From positions 3,848,632-3,912,631 of the forward strand of contig NW_024037047.1 of NCBI RefSeq assembly GCF_015706575.1: 64,000 nucleotides of DNA. Reading direction: 5' to 3'. The stretch comes from Patiria miniata (Eukaryota > Echinodermata > Asteroidea > Valvatida > Asterinidae). The position numbers were made by a program, and so were the translations under genes. Below the pieces are notes generated by a model. It worked only from the letters and a program-made list of their open reading frames with translations. It was not told the origin of the DNA and ran no database searches. This document shows, in pieces, positions 1 to 15,000 of the stretch; position 1 is the stretch's first letter; each line of letters begins with the position of its first letter.

Positions 1-83
1 CTGATCATTGTCGTATTCGTAAGGGAAGTTGGGCGACGTGATCACGCCCCGCTCAGCTGACATCTCAACGTTGCACTTGGACA
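1..83 (-). CDS. CUB-14 first-half exon, cut by the window edge
   Basis: The visible part encodes SKCNVEMSAERGVITSPNFP followed by YEYDNDQ, a consensus CUB start. The rest of the exon and any further CUB domains lie beyond the left edge of the window. Confidence 0.88.
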
Positions 84-3000
84 CTGTTGGAAGAACAATG
101 TAAATACTTGAAGTTTTACACGGTGAACCTAAATAATTCTTATTTGTTTATTTGTTCCAAGTATGCCGCAAAATGAAACCTATCGACAGCAGTTTCTCAC
201 AAGCTCTCAGCTTGATCTGAATGATCACACTTGATGGCCAACAATTCGTCGGGTGCCTGGAAGAAGGTAGTAAGGGCGAAAAATGGGTCAAAAGGTCAAA
301 TTCGAATTTTGCAGGTAATCGATAGAGCTTGGAAATATCCTTCATTCGATATACATATATTGTCTCAAGCGGCTACGTAGTTTTGATGTAATTAACAGTA
401 AACAAAGGACGGAAGGAGGTTTTTCATTATTTGTGCCTGGCAAAAGGTCGTAAGCATGTAATTCTTATGTAACAAAAAATGTTCGAAGTGCCCCAACGTC
501 CCACTCAAGTGATACGCAAAGCCAATTTTGTTTCCGGCAAAAGGACATAAGGATTTAACATGCCGCTTAAGCGTACATTTAAGGCACTGGAAGTTCCCGG
601 TAAAAGGTCGTTAGCATAAAAATTGAAATAACTTCAAAATTAAGTTATATTCTGACATGAAAATGCACCATATTATTTTAATCAATAACGAATGTCATCA
701 GTTGAGATTTCAACCTTATGTGATTTTTAATCTAGAAATGGCAGCACAAAACCTTTCAACTCTATTATCTCCAAAAGTGCTGTTTGCGTGCCTGGGCTGC
801 TTACATCCTTTTCCTAGTCACACGACTAGGAAATGGCATAAGTTAAACAAGAATTAGTTACATTACGGCTAACTGTACATTATTAAATTTGCTCCACACA
901 AGCCTCGGGATGCAGCCTAATACATGTATTGATCTGATAAGTTCTCAACTACATCAGTTCAACAGCAGAGTGATTCACTAAGCCCTGCCCCATGATGTTT
1001 TGACCGAATCAAAGCCAATATGTCCAACGTGTGCCAGGCAAATAAGGCGTGTGCATCTAAAGCATACAGCGCGACATGGAGAGGTGCATGTGTTGTTGCC
1101 CATGTGTGCGCAGTGGGTGGGGCATAACAAACGTGTCTATTGTTGACAAGTACATGTACACGATCAGAATTAGTTGATTTGTGATTCTCAAGTTACTCCT
1201 AATTGGCTTACCTATGGCTGGTAGGTTCTCTGTGGGTGCAGGCACGAGCGGAGCCGGATAGGTGATATAGTGAGCAGTGTATCCCTTCATCCTTGTGCTA
1301 GCATCACTATGGAACTCCAACACCACCTCATTGGTCCTGGATACCCAGTTGAAAGGGTCCAAGGTGCCGCAATATTTGTCCATGGGTCCCTCCGGGAAGT
1401 TTTTCAGCTAAAAATGGCAAAGTGAAGGACAGCCATTTCATAATTAGTCCTAACTGATATGCATTTTGAGGGGACCTTTTCTGAATCCACCCAAAAATTC
1501 ATAGGAAAATTATGGCAGATTTCTCTAATTCTCAAGGGTTATCAAGCTTTATGCAAGGTAAAAGTAGATGGGGTCTATCTTCCTAAATAGGGCTGTGCAT
1601 CGGAACCAGGTACCCGAGTACCCGACCGTTAATATCAGGAACTGAATTGTTCCAGATTATAGATCGGGCACCTGCAGTGTAACCAACTTTCTGATTTACT
1701 TAGTTACTTTGCAGACAATGAAAAGGAAGGTTTTGAAGCTAATTTTTTTTAGGTGATTTTAAAAATGAAAACCAGACCACAAGGGAAAGCAAAACAAATT
1801 TCATGTTTATGACTTTTGCGAAATTTGCAATTAATACATCGGAAAGCTATAAGTTACTGTACACACTTGTGTCTTGCTGTTTTGACACACAGATGTGGTG
1901 TGTTATCGTGAGGACCTTTATGAACAATCTGAATAGCAACTTCGAAGATTGAATTTTTGGGTTTGGTGTGTGATACCTGGTTACCCATTTATTTTTTCAA
2001 TCAGGTAGCTGGTTCATGTACTACCCGTAAATGCACACCCCCACTTAATACTACGGAATGTTCCAAGACTCCATAATGGATTTTGAAGGTTTGGGAGGTA
2101 CATGTTCAATGAATCAGTGGGTTTTTCTTAAGGACTCAAGGACTCAGTTTAGTTGAAAATCATGAAATACCCTACTATATATAGTCGAGGAAATGACAAG
2201 CAACGTCAAAATCTTGCCGAGTGGGGGGAGCAATATCCTGCATGCTTGCTACATTTGTACAACCATGCGACAAACAGTACCAAATTTATCCATTGAGCTG
2301 GTGAAAATACTCGTATTCAGCAAGATCTCATACTTTCTGTGTTTGTTATAAGCGACGTGCTTGCCCATAGAAATGTGCACAAAACTGCAGGGACCTATAA
2401 TATGTAGTCAATTATATCCTAAATCTTATTATGGCCGAGCTCGTAATAACGGCAGTCGACTGTAATGGGTTACAGATTGTGAATCGTTTGTCATGTTTAC
2501 AGTTTATCAGCCCCAGCTTAGAAACACTCCGGTTTCTTTTAGTTACAAATATAGATGTAAAAATGCTCATCGGCAAACACAATCCATTTCCTGATATTAA
2601 ACTTTATAGGCCTACTCACCAGAACATAGTCATAATCGCAAGTCTCATGAAACTCAAACTCAAACTCTGAAAAGTATATCTGGATGACATAGCCTGGTTC
2701 CGCTGTGATTGTCGTGCGACAATCCTTGTTGCTTGGATATTTTTGAGGATACAGAGGGGAAGATAGGGTACCATTTGGGGTGAACAGACTCTCGTCACAA
2801 GCTGTGCAAAATATGAAAAGATCATGATAAACAACAAGCCATAAAATATACCAATGTACCATAAAGAATAAACTATGAAGTACATTACACCCGAAAATGT
2901 ATGGAACCATTTCATGGAAACATCCCATGGCCATGGCAATAACCCTAGCCATAACTACAACATAAAAGAACCAACTTCAAAGGTGGCTGGGTTCATTTAC

Positions 3001-6000
3001 CATCTGCACAAAAAATTATAGGAAACCATAAGCATATAAGCTACAACCCATAAACCATACAATTACCATTCCCATGGCAAATCAATAACCAAGACAATAA
3101 TATCAATTCAACAAATGCTTGAAGTTGCTGGGTACCGGTAGCAACCAACTGGTGGTAAACCAAAGTAAACCACATTCATGAACTATAAACCATATTAAAC
3201 TGGCAACGCATAGCCTTAACCATGATAAAATCTAACGAACCCTTGAGGCGGCTGGGTTTGGCAACCAGTAGCTTACAGTAAACCAAAGTTCACCATAACC
3301 GTTAAAACATAACTAGTAACTCATTAACCATCACCCATAGCTGAATATTCCAGAGGGTATAGCCTTAACCATGATCAAATCAACCGACATTGAGGTGGCT
3401 GGTTTAAATTTGGCGGCCAGCTCATAGTAAACTGTTGTAAACCACAAACAATAACTTTGGAATAATAAATAATAGCCGTAGCCACAGTCAGAATCAACCA
3501 ACCTTTGAGGTGGCTGGGTTTGGCAACCAGCTCATAGTCAGCCTTGAAGCCCGTGCTAGTTACAATGTAATCACTGTGGAAGGTAACTATGGCAACATTC
3601 CCAGATGACAACCAGGAAAATGGAGCCTTGACACCGCAGAAGGTTTGTGGTGCACCAATGCCCTGGGTTCGAATCTGAGATCAGGAGAAAAGGAGTTTAT
3701 CATTTTCATTTCATCAAAAGTCACACCCATTTTACGTCTGGCATTCAGAGTAGCATTCAAGTGTATTAGGAGCAATAGCTGACTCCAATAGATTTGAATT
3801 CATTCTGGTGGCATGGGTGGCATAGTGCGTAAAGCACTCGCCTATCACTGCTGTGGCCGGGTTCGATTCCCGTCTCGGGTCATTTGGGTCATATGTGAGT
3901 AGAGTTGTTCGTTGATTGTCTCTTGTGCCTTAAGTTTTTCTCCGGGTTGTCCGGTTTTCCTCCCTCTACAAAAAATCAACACTTTCGATCAATTATTCCC
4001 GTTCATCAGGCCATGAGACCACACGGTAGCCGACATTTAGTCTTCTACTCTCACAGGTGCCCATTTATACTTCCTTCCACATCTACCAAAAATGACCCCC
4101 AATTGAAATAAGCAAGAGACCTTCATGGGCTTTCCCAGCTGAATGTCAAATAACAAAAATGACGTACCACTACGTAATCATAGGAGCAGCTTTCTGACTC
4201 CTCAACATCAAATACTGCAAAGACTAGCTGGATCAGGTGGTGCTCCTGCCCTGTTACCGTGGTTACACAGTGGAGATTGTTGCCATACAGGGACGGAAAG
4301 CCTGGCGATTGGACAGTGCCCTTATCAGCAGTGAGGCTGCTATCACAACCTGCGTGACAAAGATCAAAGGATGTCACATGTAGCATTAACCAATGTCGTA
4401 GTCAAGCCCATCACAAATCCAGTTATATGCAATTACAAGTTCATCAAAAGTTGGACATAAGTAACAAGCTATACAAATGAACTGTGATGAATGCATTTTT
4501 GTTGAAGATAGTATCCCGTACTTGTGAATGGAAATGGTTTTGTGATGTACTTGTATGGACTGTGCATGCCCCCTCAACTGTTACATACATGTAAATGTCA
4601 TGTTCACTGGAAAAGACTCTTGAACGAATTGCCAATGCATGGCGCCTGACACTCATGTGAAAACACTATGGGCTTGTGCACATTCAGAATAAATGTAATT
4701 GTGTGTAATTTACGCCATATGTGCAGTATCCATATATACATGTACCAAGTCTCAAAAGTTGCCATAAAGTGTTATCTACTGTTCATGCACGGAGGCCACT
4801 GTAAAATTGGCCTTTGGTGGAATTATTCAGTAAAAACATACAAATCAAGTATATATTTATCAGCTCTTCAAAAGAAACAGCACAACATATACACTAATTC
4901 TTTTTGTCTTCTGAAAAATACAATAAATTGCATGAAAAGTGTAGCTCTTTTTACCCTAATCCTTTTAATGGGGTGCATGAAAAATCATGTTCAAATTAGA
5001 GCATTTACATTTACTGTTAGGGTAAATGTTCATTACAACATAAATAACAGCAATGCAACAGTAATAACTATCTTAGTTGTAAAGCGCATTGAAATGTTAA
5101 TGTAATGCGTTCATAAGTGTAAATATATATTATTATTATTATTATTATTATTACTATTATGTACACCGACTTACTAGAGAATGGCTCATTGGTGACAGCT
5201 TTGAATGTGGCCTTGTAACCTTGGTAACCGTTCTGGTCATCAGTCTTGAATTTGACGATCACCACATTGCCATCAGAGATCCACGTGAAGGGGTCTTTGT
5301 CACCGCAATAAATATCTGTGTCTCCAATGATGGCATCTGTGAGCTATAAAACACAAGAAATGCCATGCTCATTAATGTGACAGTTCATTTTGTAATTTAT
5401 TGTTGATATATTAAAGGGACACTAGGTCCTGGAACAGCCCAATTGGGCTACAAAACACGCTTTGAACGAGATTATGTTAACTGGAAAGAACATTTAGAAC
5501 TAGGATAGAAACATCCACACAACTATCCTTTAAAAACTGGGCGTTTTTGTGTTATTCCTGTATTATGCGTGCGAGAACGAATTTCTGGGTCCCACAAATT
5601 CGAGCCGTTTGGATGCTAGTTGTGATTTCTTTCGTACGCGTAAAGTGTTCGCCTTTTGCAGACGTTGAAGAAACCACAATTTTTTTGCCATTGGTGATTG
5701 GTCGCCGCTGTTCCCGAGACACACAACGTGTATATCGTACACGTACTGTATGAGGTGAACGACACGAAAAACATATTCGTACTCCGTCGTGTCCGATGTA
5801 AACAACCGTTTGTTTTTCGTCTTTTCTCGGGAACGGTAAGACATTAGGTTGGTTTCTTTTCAACCACATATTTGAAATATGATAAGTAAACAATCCAAAC
5901 ATGAAATTTTCAGGGATTTCAGGACCTAGTGCCCCTATAAGAGAACACTAAGAAATACATGTAATCAAATGAGTCATAATTCTCCGTGTACAGAAAAGGT

Positions 6001-9000
6001 TGTGAATTCATAACCAGCATTAAGGGCAGGGACATTTCCCACCCCATTTTGATGTTTTTTTCTTTGCCAACCCCCTTTTGTATACTCCTCTGCAAAGATG
6101 TATGTACTCTGGCCCTCCACTTTCAGAAATGTTCCACTGTGCAAACACAATGCCTCATGAGGAATAACACTGCCTTTACAGAAATTTGGCAACTAAAATA
6201 AGTACCTGCGGTTGCCACACCACCCTGAGGTGGCGCTCTTGTATTGTATTACGCTCGAGGACAGACAACAAAAGGAGCACAAAGGAGCCTTTGACCCTCG
6301 GACGACGGTGCCTATTGTTAAAACCGGTCCTCGATCGTACGGTTATGTGCTTAGTCTATGGGAAAGTGTTATATTAGAGGGACAAAGGAAAACACAATAG
6401 TTGTCCTCAGGCGTATAGTAAAAAAAGACTGTGCGCACCACCCTTTCACATACACCACACGTAGCCAATGCCAGACGGGTTCTTAAATTTGAACTTTCTC
6501 CATATATTGACCACACAAGGAAGTCTCACCTCCACAAAGTCTTTCTGGCAGTTTGGATCGGACTCCACACTTAACACACTGAAGGACAGTATAACGTGTT
6601 GGGATGGATCCACCTCTATACGCTGGTAACATATCAAGGAGTTGTTATACGGGTCAGCACTGGAGGCATTGTTTGGTGATTGGACGACACCTGTCTCTGA
6701 CGTCAAGGTCTCGTTACATCCTTGCAATGGGAAAGAGACATAATTCAAAAGGAAAATGTTATTTTTACAAAGCAGACTTCATCAAAAAATGATAACGTCT
6801 GGCCGTTAGGCGGCGCGAGCCAGACACTGGTCCCACACGTGACTCAGCATGTACATGTAGCCCCCTCGTCCCTGTTCGTGTTCTTGGTTTCCCTCATCCA
6901 GAGTGCTTCTTTCACCCATCTTGTAAATTGAACTGTTTCTCTGTCCGAAACTTTGCTGTTGTCCCTATCAGTATCAATTGTGTGAATTTCCTGAGCTACA
7001 TGATCTTTTATTGCCGATTTATTGCAGTCTGCTATTGAAGTTTTTCTCTGGGCTCTTGTGCATTTCCTATTGGACACTCTTTCCACATCTTTTCGATGTT
7101 CTTTTCTCACCACAAAGAGACAGTTATTTAATCATTTCACAACCTAAATCCATTTTAACTGAGCATTTTACACACAGGGTTAGGTTTTAACTGTTCAACC
7201 TAACCCACCCAGATGCAAAACAATACAACAGGTGTTAAAGTCTCTGGGGCCTTGCTGCATTTTGTGCCAGCAACACCAGTACATACATGTACACTGCCAA
7301 TTCTGAGACAAATGGTAAATGGAAGCTAGTTCTCTTTGAACGATGCCATATTAGGATCCTGTTGCAGTGGTGGGTGACCACAGATAAATGAGGCAGTTTG
7401 GCCTTGGGAATTTTGACCTTTTGGATTTTGTTACATCGTGCATGGTTTTCCCTCTGACACTCTAGTCTGGTCAGGGTTTCTAGACAATATACCTTGGATG
7501 CTTAGGGTTAAAACACAACACATTTTAAAGACCATTAATTAACCTATTGGTAAACAGAAACGTTTAAGAAACAATACCAGAAACAAATTGACAGTAAAAA
7601 CCTGACACTTTGAAATTTGAAAGAAACTCGAGGTTCTGCCCATACACTTTTCAACATGTTTTGTCTTCAGAATATTCCACATCATAATTTTGTTATTTAA
7701 GATATTTGTTCAAAATTCATCAGAGCTAACCTGCGACTTCAGGTATCCGTGGCAACACCGTGTAATACGCTGAGTACCCAGGGTACGTGTTGGATTTGTC
7801 AGATTCAAATTCTAAAAGGATTTCGTTGCCCGTCGAGGACCAGGTGAACGGTCCAAGGAGGCCACAAAGTGTGGTGGAGCGACCTGTCGTAAGATCTGTG
7901 AGCTGTTGAGAAACAGGTAGACAGGAAAGTTGTTTGAACAAATGACAAATCTGGTTCCTTGACCTAGTACCCGACAATCACCTGATGTCTTTTAATGGAT
8001 CACAGGTCAGGCAACTGTCAATTTAACTATAAAACAAAGTGCATTCCTAGTCCGAGTGCATGCTTGGTAAATACAACCATTTTACCCCGGAAACAAACCT
8101 GAGCGTGTTGCCAACACATGTCCGAGTGGCAATAAGAATATGTTTGGAATCTTCAGGCATTTTCAGAAACTCAGGAAACTGCTGTTTGGGTCACTTTGAA
8201 ACTGGTGAAACTGGCACTTTTATGACCCGAAGTCTTTTCAGAATATTTCATTTGAAAGTTGAACAAAGAAATTGTCTGTAGCGGGGCTTGGACCTGCAAT
8301 CTCGAAAAATATTGATCTGCTGAGACTAGTTTGCTGCAGCACCTCGAGATCAGCACAATCAGGTACCCATTCATCTGTTAATACCCTGGTGTGGAGGGTG
8401 ACAATTGTGTTAAAGTGTCCTGCCCAAGAACACAACCACACAGTCTTTGAATGAGATTCTTACCTTGAGATAATCAGTTGTACATCCCACGTCTCGAGTC
8501 TCCTCCTCGAGCTCAAACTCATTGAAAACTATCTGTACCCTGTTGCCTGTCTCCGCGTGTATCAGTGTTTGACACCCTATGTCTGTGGGGTAGTGTAAGG
8601 GGTAGTTGACTGACTGGAGGTCCCCTGTGTCGCCAACCAGCACTTTGCTGCAGTCTGAACAAAGAAATGTACTATACTTGTAAGCAGGAGGTCAGGGGTT
8701 AGAGTCCCACCTGAGAAGCTTGTGAATTAATGTTAAGCCCTCGTACAAGTATATACAGTGTTTATACAAAAGGCAAGAAAATGCCGGTGATGAAGGGGCC
8801 CAATGCACAATATTGAATGCACAGTTCTTACAAAATTGCATCATTCAATGGTAAAACTGGATGTGAAACTTTAATGTACTTAGCAGGAAGAACTAAAATC
8901 AGTTTGGTATATTACCTGTTGTTTTTGGTTTCCTAATGTGGGAGAATTCCACAACTAATTGCATCGCGGAGGTATTATTCGTCTTTGCAAATCGAATCAT

Positions 9001-12000
9001 GACTTCGTTGCTGTCCGACTTCCAGGAAAATGGCAGCTCTGGGTCGCAGTAGCGGTCATAGCGCAGCGAGGCAAGGTCTTCAACCTAAAAGCAAAAAAGA
9101 AATTGGTTTTGTTTGCTTTACTACTTCCAAATAGTCTCACACAGAAACAATTTGTTGTTTATTTGCTCTTCAACATAGTGGATACAAACAGAGGCCCTAC
9201 TTCACTGAAATCTGAGTTCTTCTAAGACATGCCGATGAGATTTAAGTGGACTCTTCACATTTTTGCCTGAAATTTGAGGTACGCAGGAAAGGTATACACA
9301 CATGCATGGTGCCAATATACTATTTAAAATTTGAAAAAGCCTGAAATCAGGCAATTGCTCAAATCCCTGATGCTGTGTTCCTAATTGTTAAGTTTGAAAC
9401 CTGACGGGCCTTGCACCTGCATTGGAATGTTGGTTCTTAAAGTGTCAGTTTCTAAGGTGGCTAACATGGCTAAGGTCTCAAACTTCTTTGGATCAAACTT
9501 CTTTGGATGATTACCTACAACCCTGCAAGTTCCTCCTAAAAAAACATGAATATAGGAGAGCTAGGGTTAAATAACTAAAATAGACTTGTATAAACGTTTC
9601 TGTCTCATTTTGTAAAGAGCAAGTCACTGTTAAGTATACATTTTGTAACAGCAATAGACCATGTGCATGAACAGTAGATGGTGCTTCATCATCATCTGTC
9701 AGATGAAGATGTCAGATGAAGATGAGATCGATGAAGCGTCCTAGATAGTTAGCTCAATGGAAGAGCTAGTGGTACAATTGCCAAGTTAAGCACCATTGAC
9801 TATGGTCAGTACTCGGATGGGAACCCATTCCATGTATTGTTTTGGTCGGTGGCTTGTCTGGGACATGATAGGGCTCTTTCAAGTCCGCGTCTTTCGGATG
9901 GGACATAAAACTCCCAGTCTCTTCAAACTTCCACTTCATAACCGATGAGAAGATACTTGTGTATACCTCAACATAATGCCTCTCGCAAACAGCACCCGGC
10001 AGCGAGAATTCTCGGAAGATGAGATGCACTGCCTCCTCGGGTGGGAGGGTGAGTAGGATGTGGCAGGCAGCATCCGTTGGTAATAAGAGTAAAATCGGCC
10101 GGTATTCATCAATTGATATCGTCTCGGGAGTTTGATCAAAGACGTCCGTGCATTCGACTGTGGAAAAAGAATTACAAATATGAGGTTCCTTTGCATTGAG
10201 CTGGGGCCAATTTCATGAAGCTGCTAAGCACAAAAATGTGCTTAGCATGAAAAGTCTCCCTTGGCAAAACAGAGTTACCAACCAAATGTTCATGTAATGT
10301 ATACTGCTTGTGATCGGTATTCAGCTGTTGTTTGCTTGGCATGAAAATCACATGGAGTTCTGGCTGGTAACCTGCTTTTACTATTAAAGCTATACTTTTT
10401 TTTTGCTAAGCAAATTTTTGTGCTGAGCAGCACCGTGAAATTGGCCCCAGCTATCTTTTTCTTATGGTTGGGGAAGAGGTATTTTCATTTGTAACAATAA
10501 ATGCACAACTCATGCAAACATTACCCCGTTGAAAAAGCCCAGCTCCTCAGAGAAGGCTGCAATGCAAAGGATCTACAGCCTAAAGATTTTGAGGTAAAAC
10601 CATGCACTAATATCTCTTTTGTGAGATGTGCATGATTTGAAGAACCTGTGCAATATCAACAGTGTAATATGAGCATTTTTAGCACAAATCATGGCATGGA
10701 TATGGGCATATCCTTCCTTGGACCCATCTCAACCTCATGAGTAAATAAGACAATCTGTCTAAGACTTTTCAGACTGTAGTCACCCCCCCCCCCCCTTACA
10801 CCTGCAGCTAGTGACCTCTTCGTACCTATCCCGTTGACTGATGACTGACCGACTAATTGGGAGCTGGGCAATGCTATCATATAGGACTTGTAATGCCAAA
10901 GCCACCTCAATGTGTACATTAGACCAGAAGCCTGCACAGACTTCCCATGGACAGCCATTCTGAATCCAGTGAACAGAATCTTTTAACTGTTCTGGGAACA
11001 GCAACACTAGGATTACCCTGTCTTGTTTAAATACTTTTTGGCAAAAATAATAAAGGAACTGTTGTGGGCTGTACATTTTCGAATAATTTAGTATACGATT
11101 ATTCAAAACCGTGTTTGACCAAATGTTTGAAACTCTCCCATCAAGTTTTATACATGCCAGCTGCAACTGCATGCCAAACCGATTAAGAGTTGCACGCAAA
11201 GCACGCCAGTTACAATTTGCGTGCGGTGCGGTGCGGCGCGGTGATCGATATTATGGGCCATTGGAGTGTTTTGCAAAAAGATGAAGCTGACAAGGGCTTT
11301 AACATATTAAATGGTTGGGAATAGTCAGATAGTGAACCGCAGTCGACAAAAAAGTTACGATCGACAAAAAAAGCACTACAACTTTAAGATTAACCCCAAC
11401 TCCCTAGGGGGTGTGCAAAATCGTATTGCAATTGGAGGACTCAGGACTGTTAGGGCTATAATACCATCACAGCTGTGCTTGTATGGGGGTAGTTTTTTAA
11501 TTTTATTTTTACATTTGAATTGGTAAAATCTATTCGAATATTAGGTTGATGATCGAATATTTGAATATTTGTTATATTCGAGACAGACCTACTGTCTTAT
11601 ACCGAACCATTCTGCCTACACACCAAACCACACCACACATCTGGTACCCCTGTTCTCCGTAAAAATCAAAGTTACACCCTAAGCACAAGACCACATCTTC
11701 ACCTGGTGTTACTTCTCTGTGAATGGACTCCCAGCTGACAGTGAAATCAGGCAGAGTGGTCTGGTAATTGATATAACCAAACGCTATCTCGTTAGTGTCA
11801 GAGGTGAAGACAAGGTCATGTGACACCTCACAGATGATCTTGCTGCGCAGCGTCGCTATGTCAACAATCTGAAACAAAGTGTTGTAGATGCATCAATTTG
11901 GTTGTCAAGCCTTCACAAATTTCAGATTTCACAGATTGGCATTGCCAGACAAATAGACATACCTGCTACAAGCTACCGGTAAAATACAGCTATAAGAATA

Positions 12001-15000
12001 ATATACATAACCAAATAGGGTACCTTATAGAGACATTCCAAGGTTTTAAATTTTATTTCCACTTCATTCACAGGCAGAAAACAAAGAGAATATAGCATTG
12101 ATAATCACAGAAATACATATACAAAACACGTTAAGGACAGTGAAATATGAAGCGTACAAACAAAAACCTTTCCATAACCCCATTTGTAAAAATACTCCGG
12201 TCCTCGCTCCAAATAGCTTTGTAATTATACATGTATTATTGTTGACCCAAGAAATCCTTTTAACCCCTTACTTACTGTAGCGCATGAAACAGCCCAAGCA
12301 CTCTGTGGTTTAATTGATTTTTCAGTGAATTAATACACTGTAATACAATGACATACAGGTTTAAGCTTCTTCCAACAATAACATATTTCTAGAAATGGCA
12401 GTTAAACCTAAGAGTGACACTAAAATGTCTCCTTGATCATGCTAATAACCAATATCTCCCCATGACCAATTTCTCCCCAGTGTCAAATAATTCACTAAAA
12501 AAATGTCTTCCCAGCTACAAATTGTTATAATAAAATTATTATAACATTGTGTTGTATTGTATTTTGTAATGCATTATATTTGTGTATAATCATTAGTAGT
12601 GTATGCAGGGCTCCAATGGAAACCAGTTTTGAACTGTTTGGGCACACCCTGAGTAAAGAAATGTAATAAATCAATCAATAAATAAAGCATAACTTGTTCG
12701 TTTCTTTTTTTTTTCATAGCAGGTTAACCAGCCCTGCAATGGTACTGAGCACTGTGTTAAAAACGATTCCAATTCCTTGCAATGGTCCAGGTACTAAGCT
12801 CAATTCTACTTACGGTGACCCCAGAATTCCCACAGTCCTCTACTATATGGACACCCTCTACCAGTAGACTCAATCGATTGTCGGGAGTGGTGTGTATGAT
12901 CAGTTTGCAAGACCCCTGCCACACCTCATCGGGTTTAAGGAACTCTGAAGATTTCATGGATCCGGACTCACCCCGCAGAATCCAGAAACAACCTGTTGAG
13001 GAAAACAGTTTTGTCAAACTATTTATACATTTGACCTAAAAGAACAACGTATTAAATTTAATCGAGTTTCACTTTCATAAAAGGTCTTGTTTGCTCGGTC
13101 ATTCATGGCAATGATGTAAAGAAATTAATACCATTGGTTGGATAGAGGACATCCTGGCCTTTTTTGTGTCGTTGCTACTTTCAAAAAAATATTCAAAACA
13201 TTTTTTATCATTTTCATTAAAAAAACTGTATACTTACTTTGAGACACCCAGCATGGAAGAAACATTAAACCCCGGTTCATACTCGGCATGAAAGCGAAAG
13301 CGAACGCGATTTTGTCACGTCATGACGAGTATTCACGCTGCAAATTCGTAAAAGTTGAACACATTTCAACTCGGGTGAACTTTGCAGCGAATGTTTCATG
13401 ACGTCAAATTTGATTCGCATTTCCAAGAAGTATGAACTGGGCTTTAAACATGTTAAAACTATATATTCATGAGAAATCCTTAATAAGTGCATGTCAGTAC
13501 ATTAATATTACTAACCTTTTGAAACATCCACCTGCGAATGCGTCATTGATATTCCTGATGAGGCAGTGTCTTCATCTGTTACCATGGTAATAGCAACCTC
13601 ATTTCCTGATGTGGTCCATGCAAATAGGCCATGAGTTCCACACAGCACTGAGCTGTAACCACTCGACAAGTCATCAAACTAATGAATCGGAGAATAACAC
13701 AAACTATGGTATCAAGTTTGAACAATGATGAATGGAGGATGAATGCCTTTAGCGTTTATATTATATTGTACTACTCCTCGATAAATCCATAATACCATTG
13801 AGTGCTGGGGTAGTAGAAGGAGTAACAGTTAGTGCAGTCTGAAGCAGTACAAGGACTAATGATTTAAGCCTCTAAATCTGATTTTCAGTTTAACCAGGAC
13901 AAGACTAAATCCAATTTTGATCACAAGTCATCAAAAGTCCATCACAAGTGTAATACGTGTGTGTGTCATCACAAGTCCATAACAATTTCTCACAGGTCCT
14001 CACAAGTCATCAAAGTCAAAGTCATCAAAGTCATCAAAGTCAAAGTCATCAAAGTCAATCACAAGTCACCCAATCCTAATTCTTTTTTTTAAGAAGCTAT
14101 CCAACAGCATTCCTTAGTCAATCACGTGCCATCCAGTTCTATAAGTTTTGCACAAGCTATTTTTATTTAAGAAATCTGCAGGCACTGCTTCCAGATAAAC
14201 AGAGATGGAAGATATGAGCTGGCGCACATGTACGGTACAATGTATGACCACCTCTTCACGTGACAGGTCACATGAGGGCCTCAGTAGCGCCCGTTGACGG
14301 TGTCGCAAGCTTCTGTTACGAGCTCTTTGACCCTTTACCCTCCAGGGTACTTAAGCCCTGCCAAAACAGCAATATGCAACACTTGTCTAAAAGACAAGCC
14401 TGCCCAGTGTAGCAAAATTCATCAGGCCAAAAGTCTCAAGGCCAAACTGCCTCAGAGTCTGTGGTCACCAACTGCAGCAGGATACAATTGTGGCATTGTT
14501 CAATGGTATTAGCTCTCATTTTTCGGAACCTGCCATTTATGCACTGGTGTTGATAGCTAAATGCAAAGTGCACTAGACTTTTCCACCTGATGCACTGTGT
14601 TGCGTCTGGCAGGTTTTTTTTTTTTTACTTTTATGGTGGCGTAAGTAAACAGAGTAGTAGGCACTCAGGAAAAGTGATGGTAGGGATTAACATTCCTTTT
14701 GAAACAGGACAGATCATAGGTTGGAGGGAAACAAGCACCAGGCAAGGAATTCCAAAGAGAATTGAAATGCATTCCATTGTTTAACTTGTTCATCCCCTAT
14801 TACTTGTGACTGGACTTTTGAATTGACTTGTGATGTACATGTACTTATGATCCATCACAATTACCTTAAGTTTAATTACAGAACAAATGTCATACCTTGA
14901 CGTAATCTTTACTGCAGTCGACAGATTCTTCCAACTCAAAAGAATCAACCACCAAGGAAATGATGTAATCCGGGGGAGAATGGACCATCCAGCTCTGCTC

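Noticed and set aside
3812..3890. Possible functional tRNA gene
   Set aside because: A and B boxes are present, but the sequence lacks a full cloverleaf and continues into a SINE body.
4668..5105. 145-codon plus-strand frame
   Set aside because: AT-rich intron sequence with no recognisable domain and no supporting splice structure; likely chance.
5547..5902. Overlapping frames of 68-116 codons
   Set aside because: They lie entirely inside a small inverted-repeat element with no coding-like features.
10689..11199. Minus-strand frames of 89-139 codons
   Set aside because: They overlap a dispersed repeat and a poly-C tract and show no CUB or other domain features.
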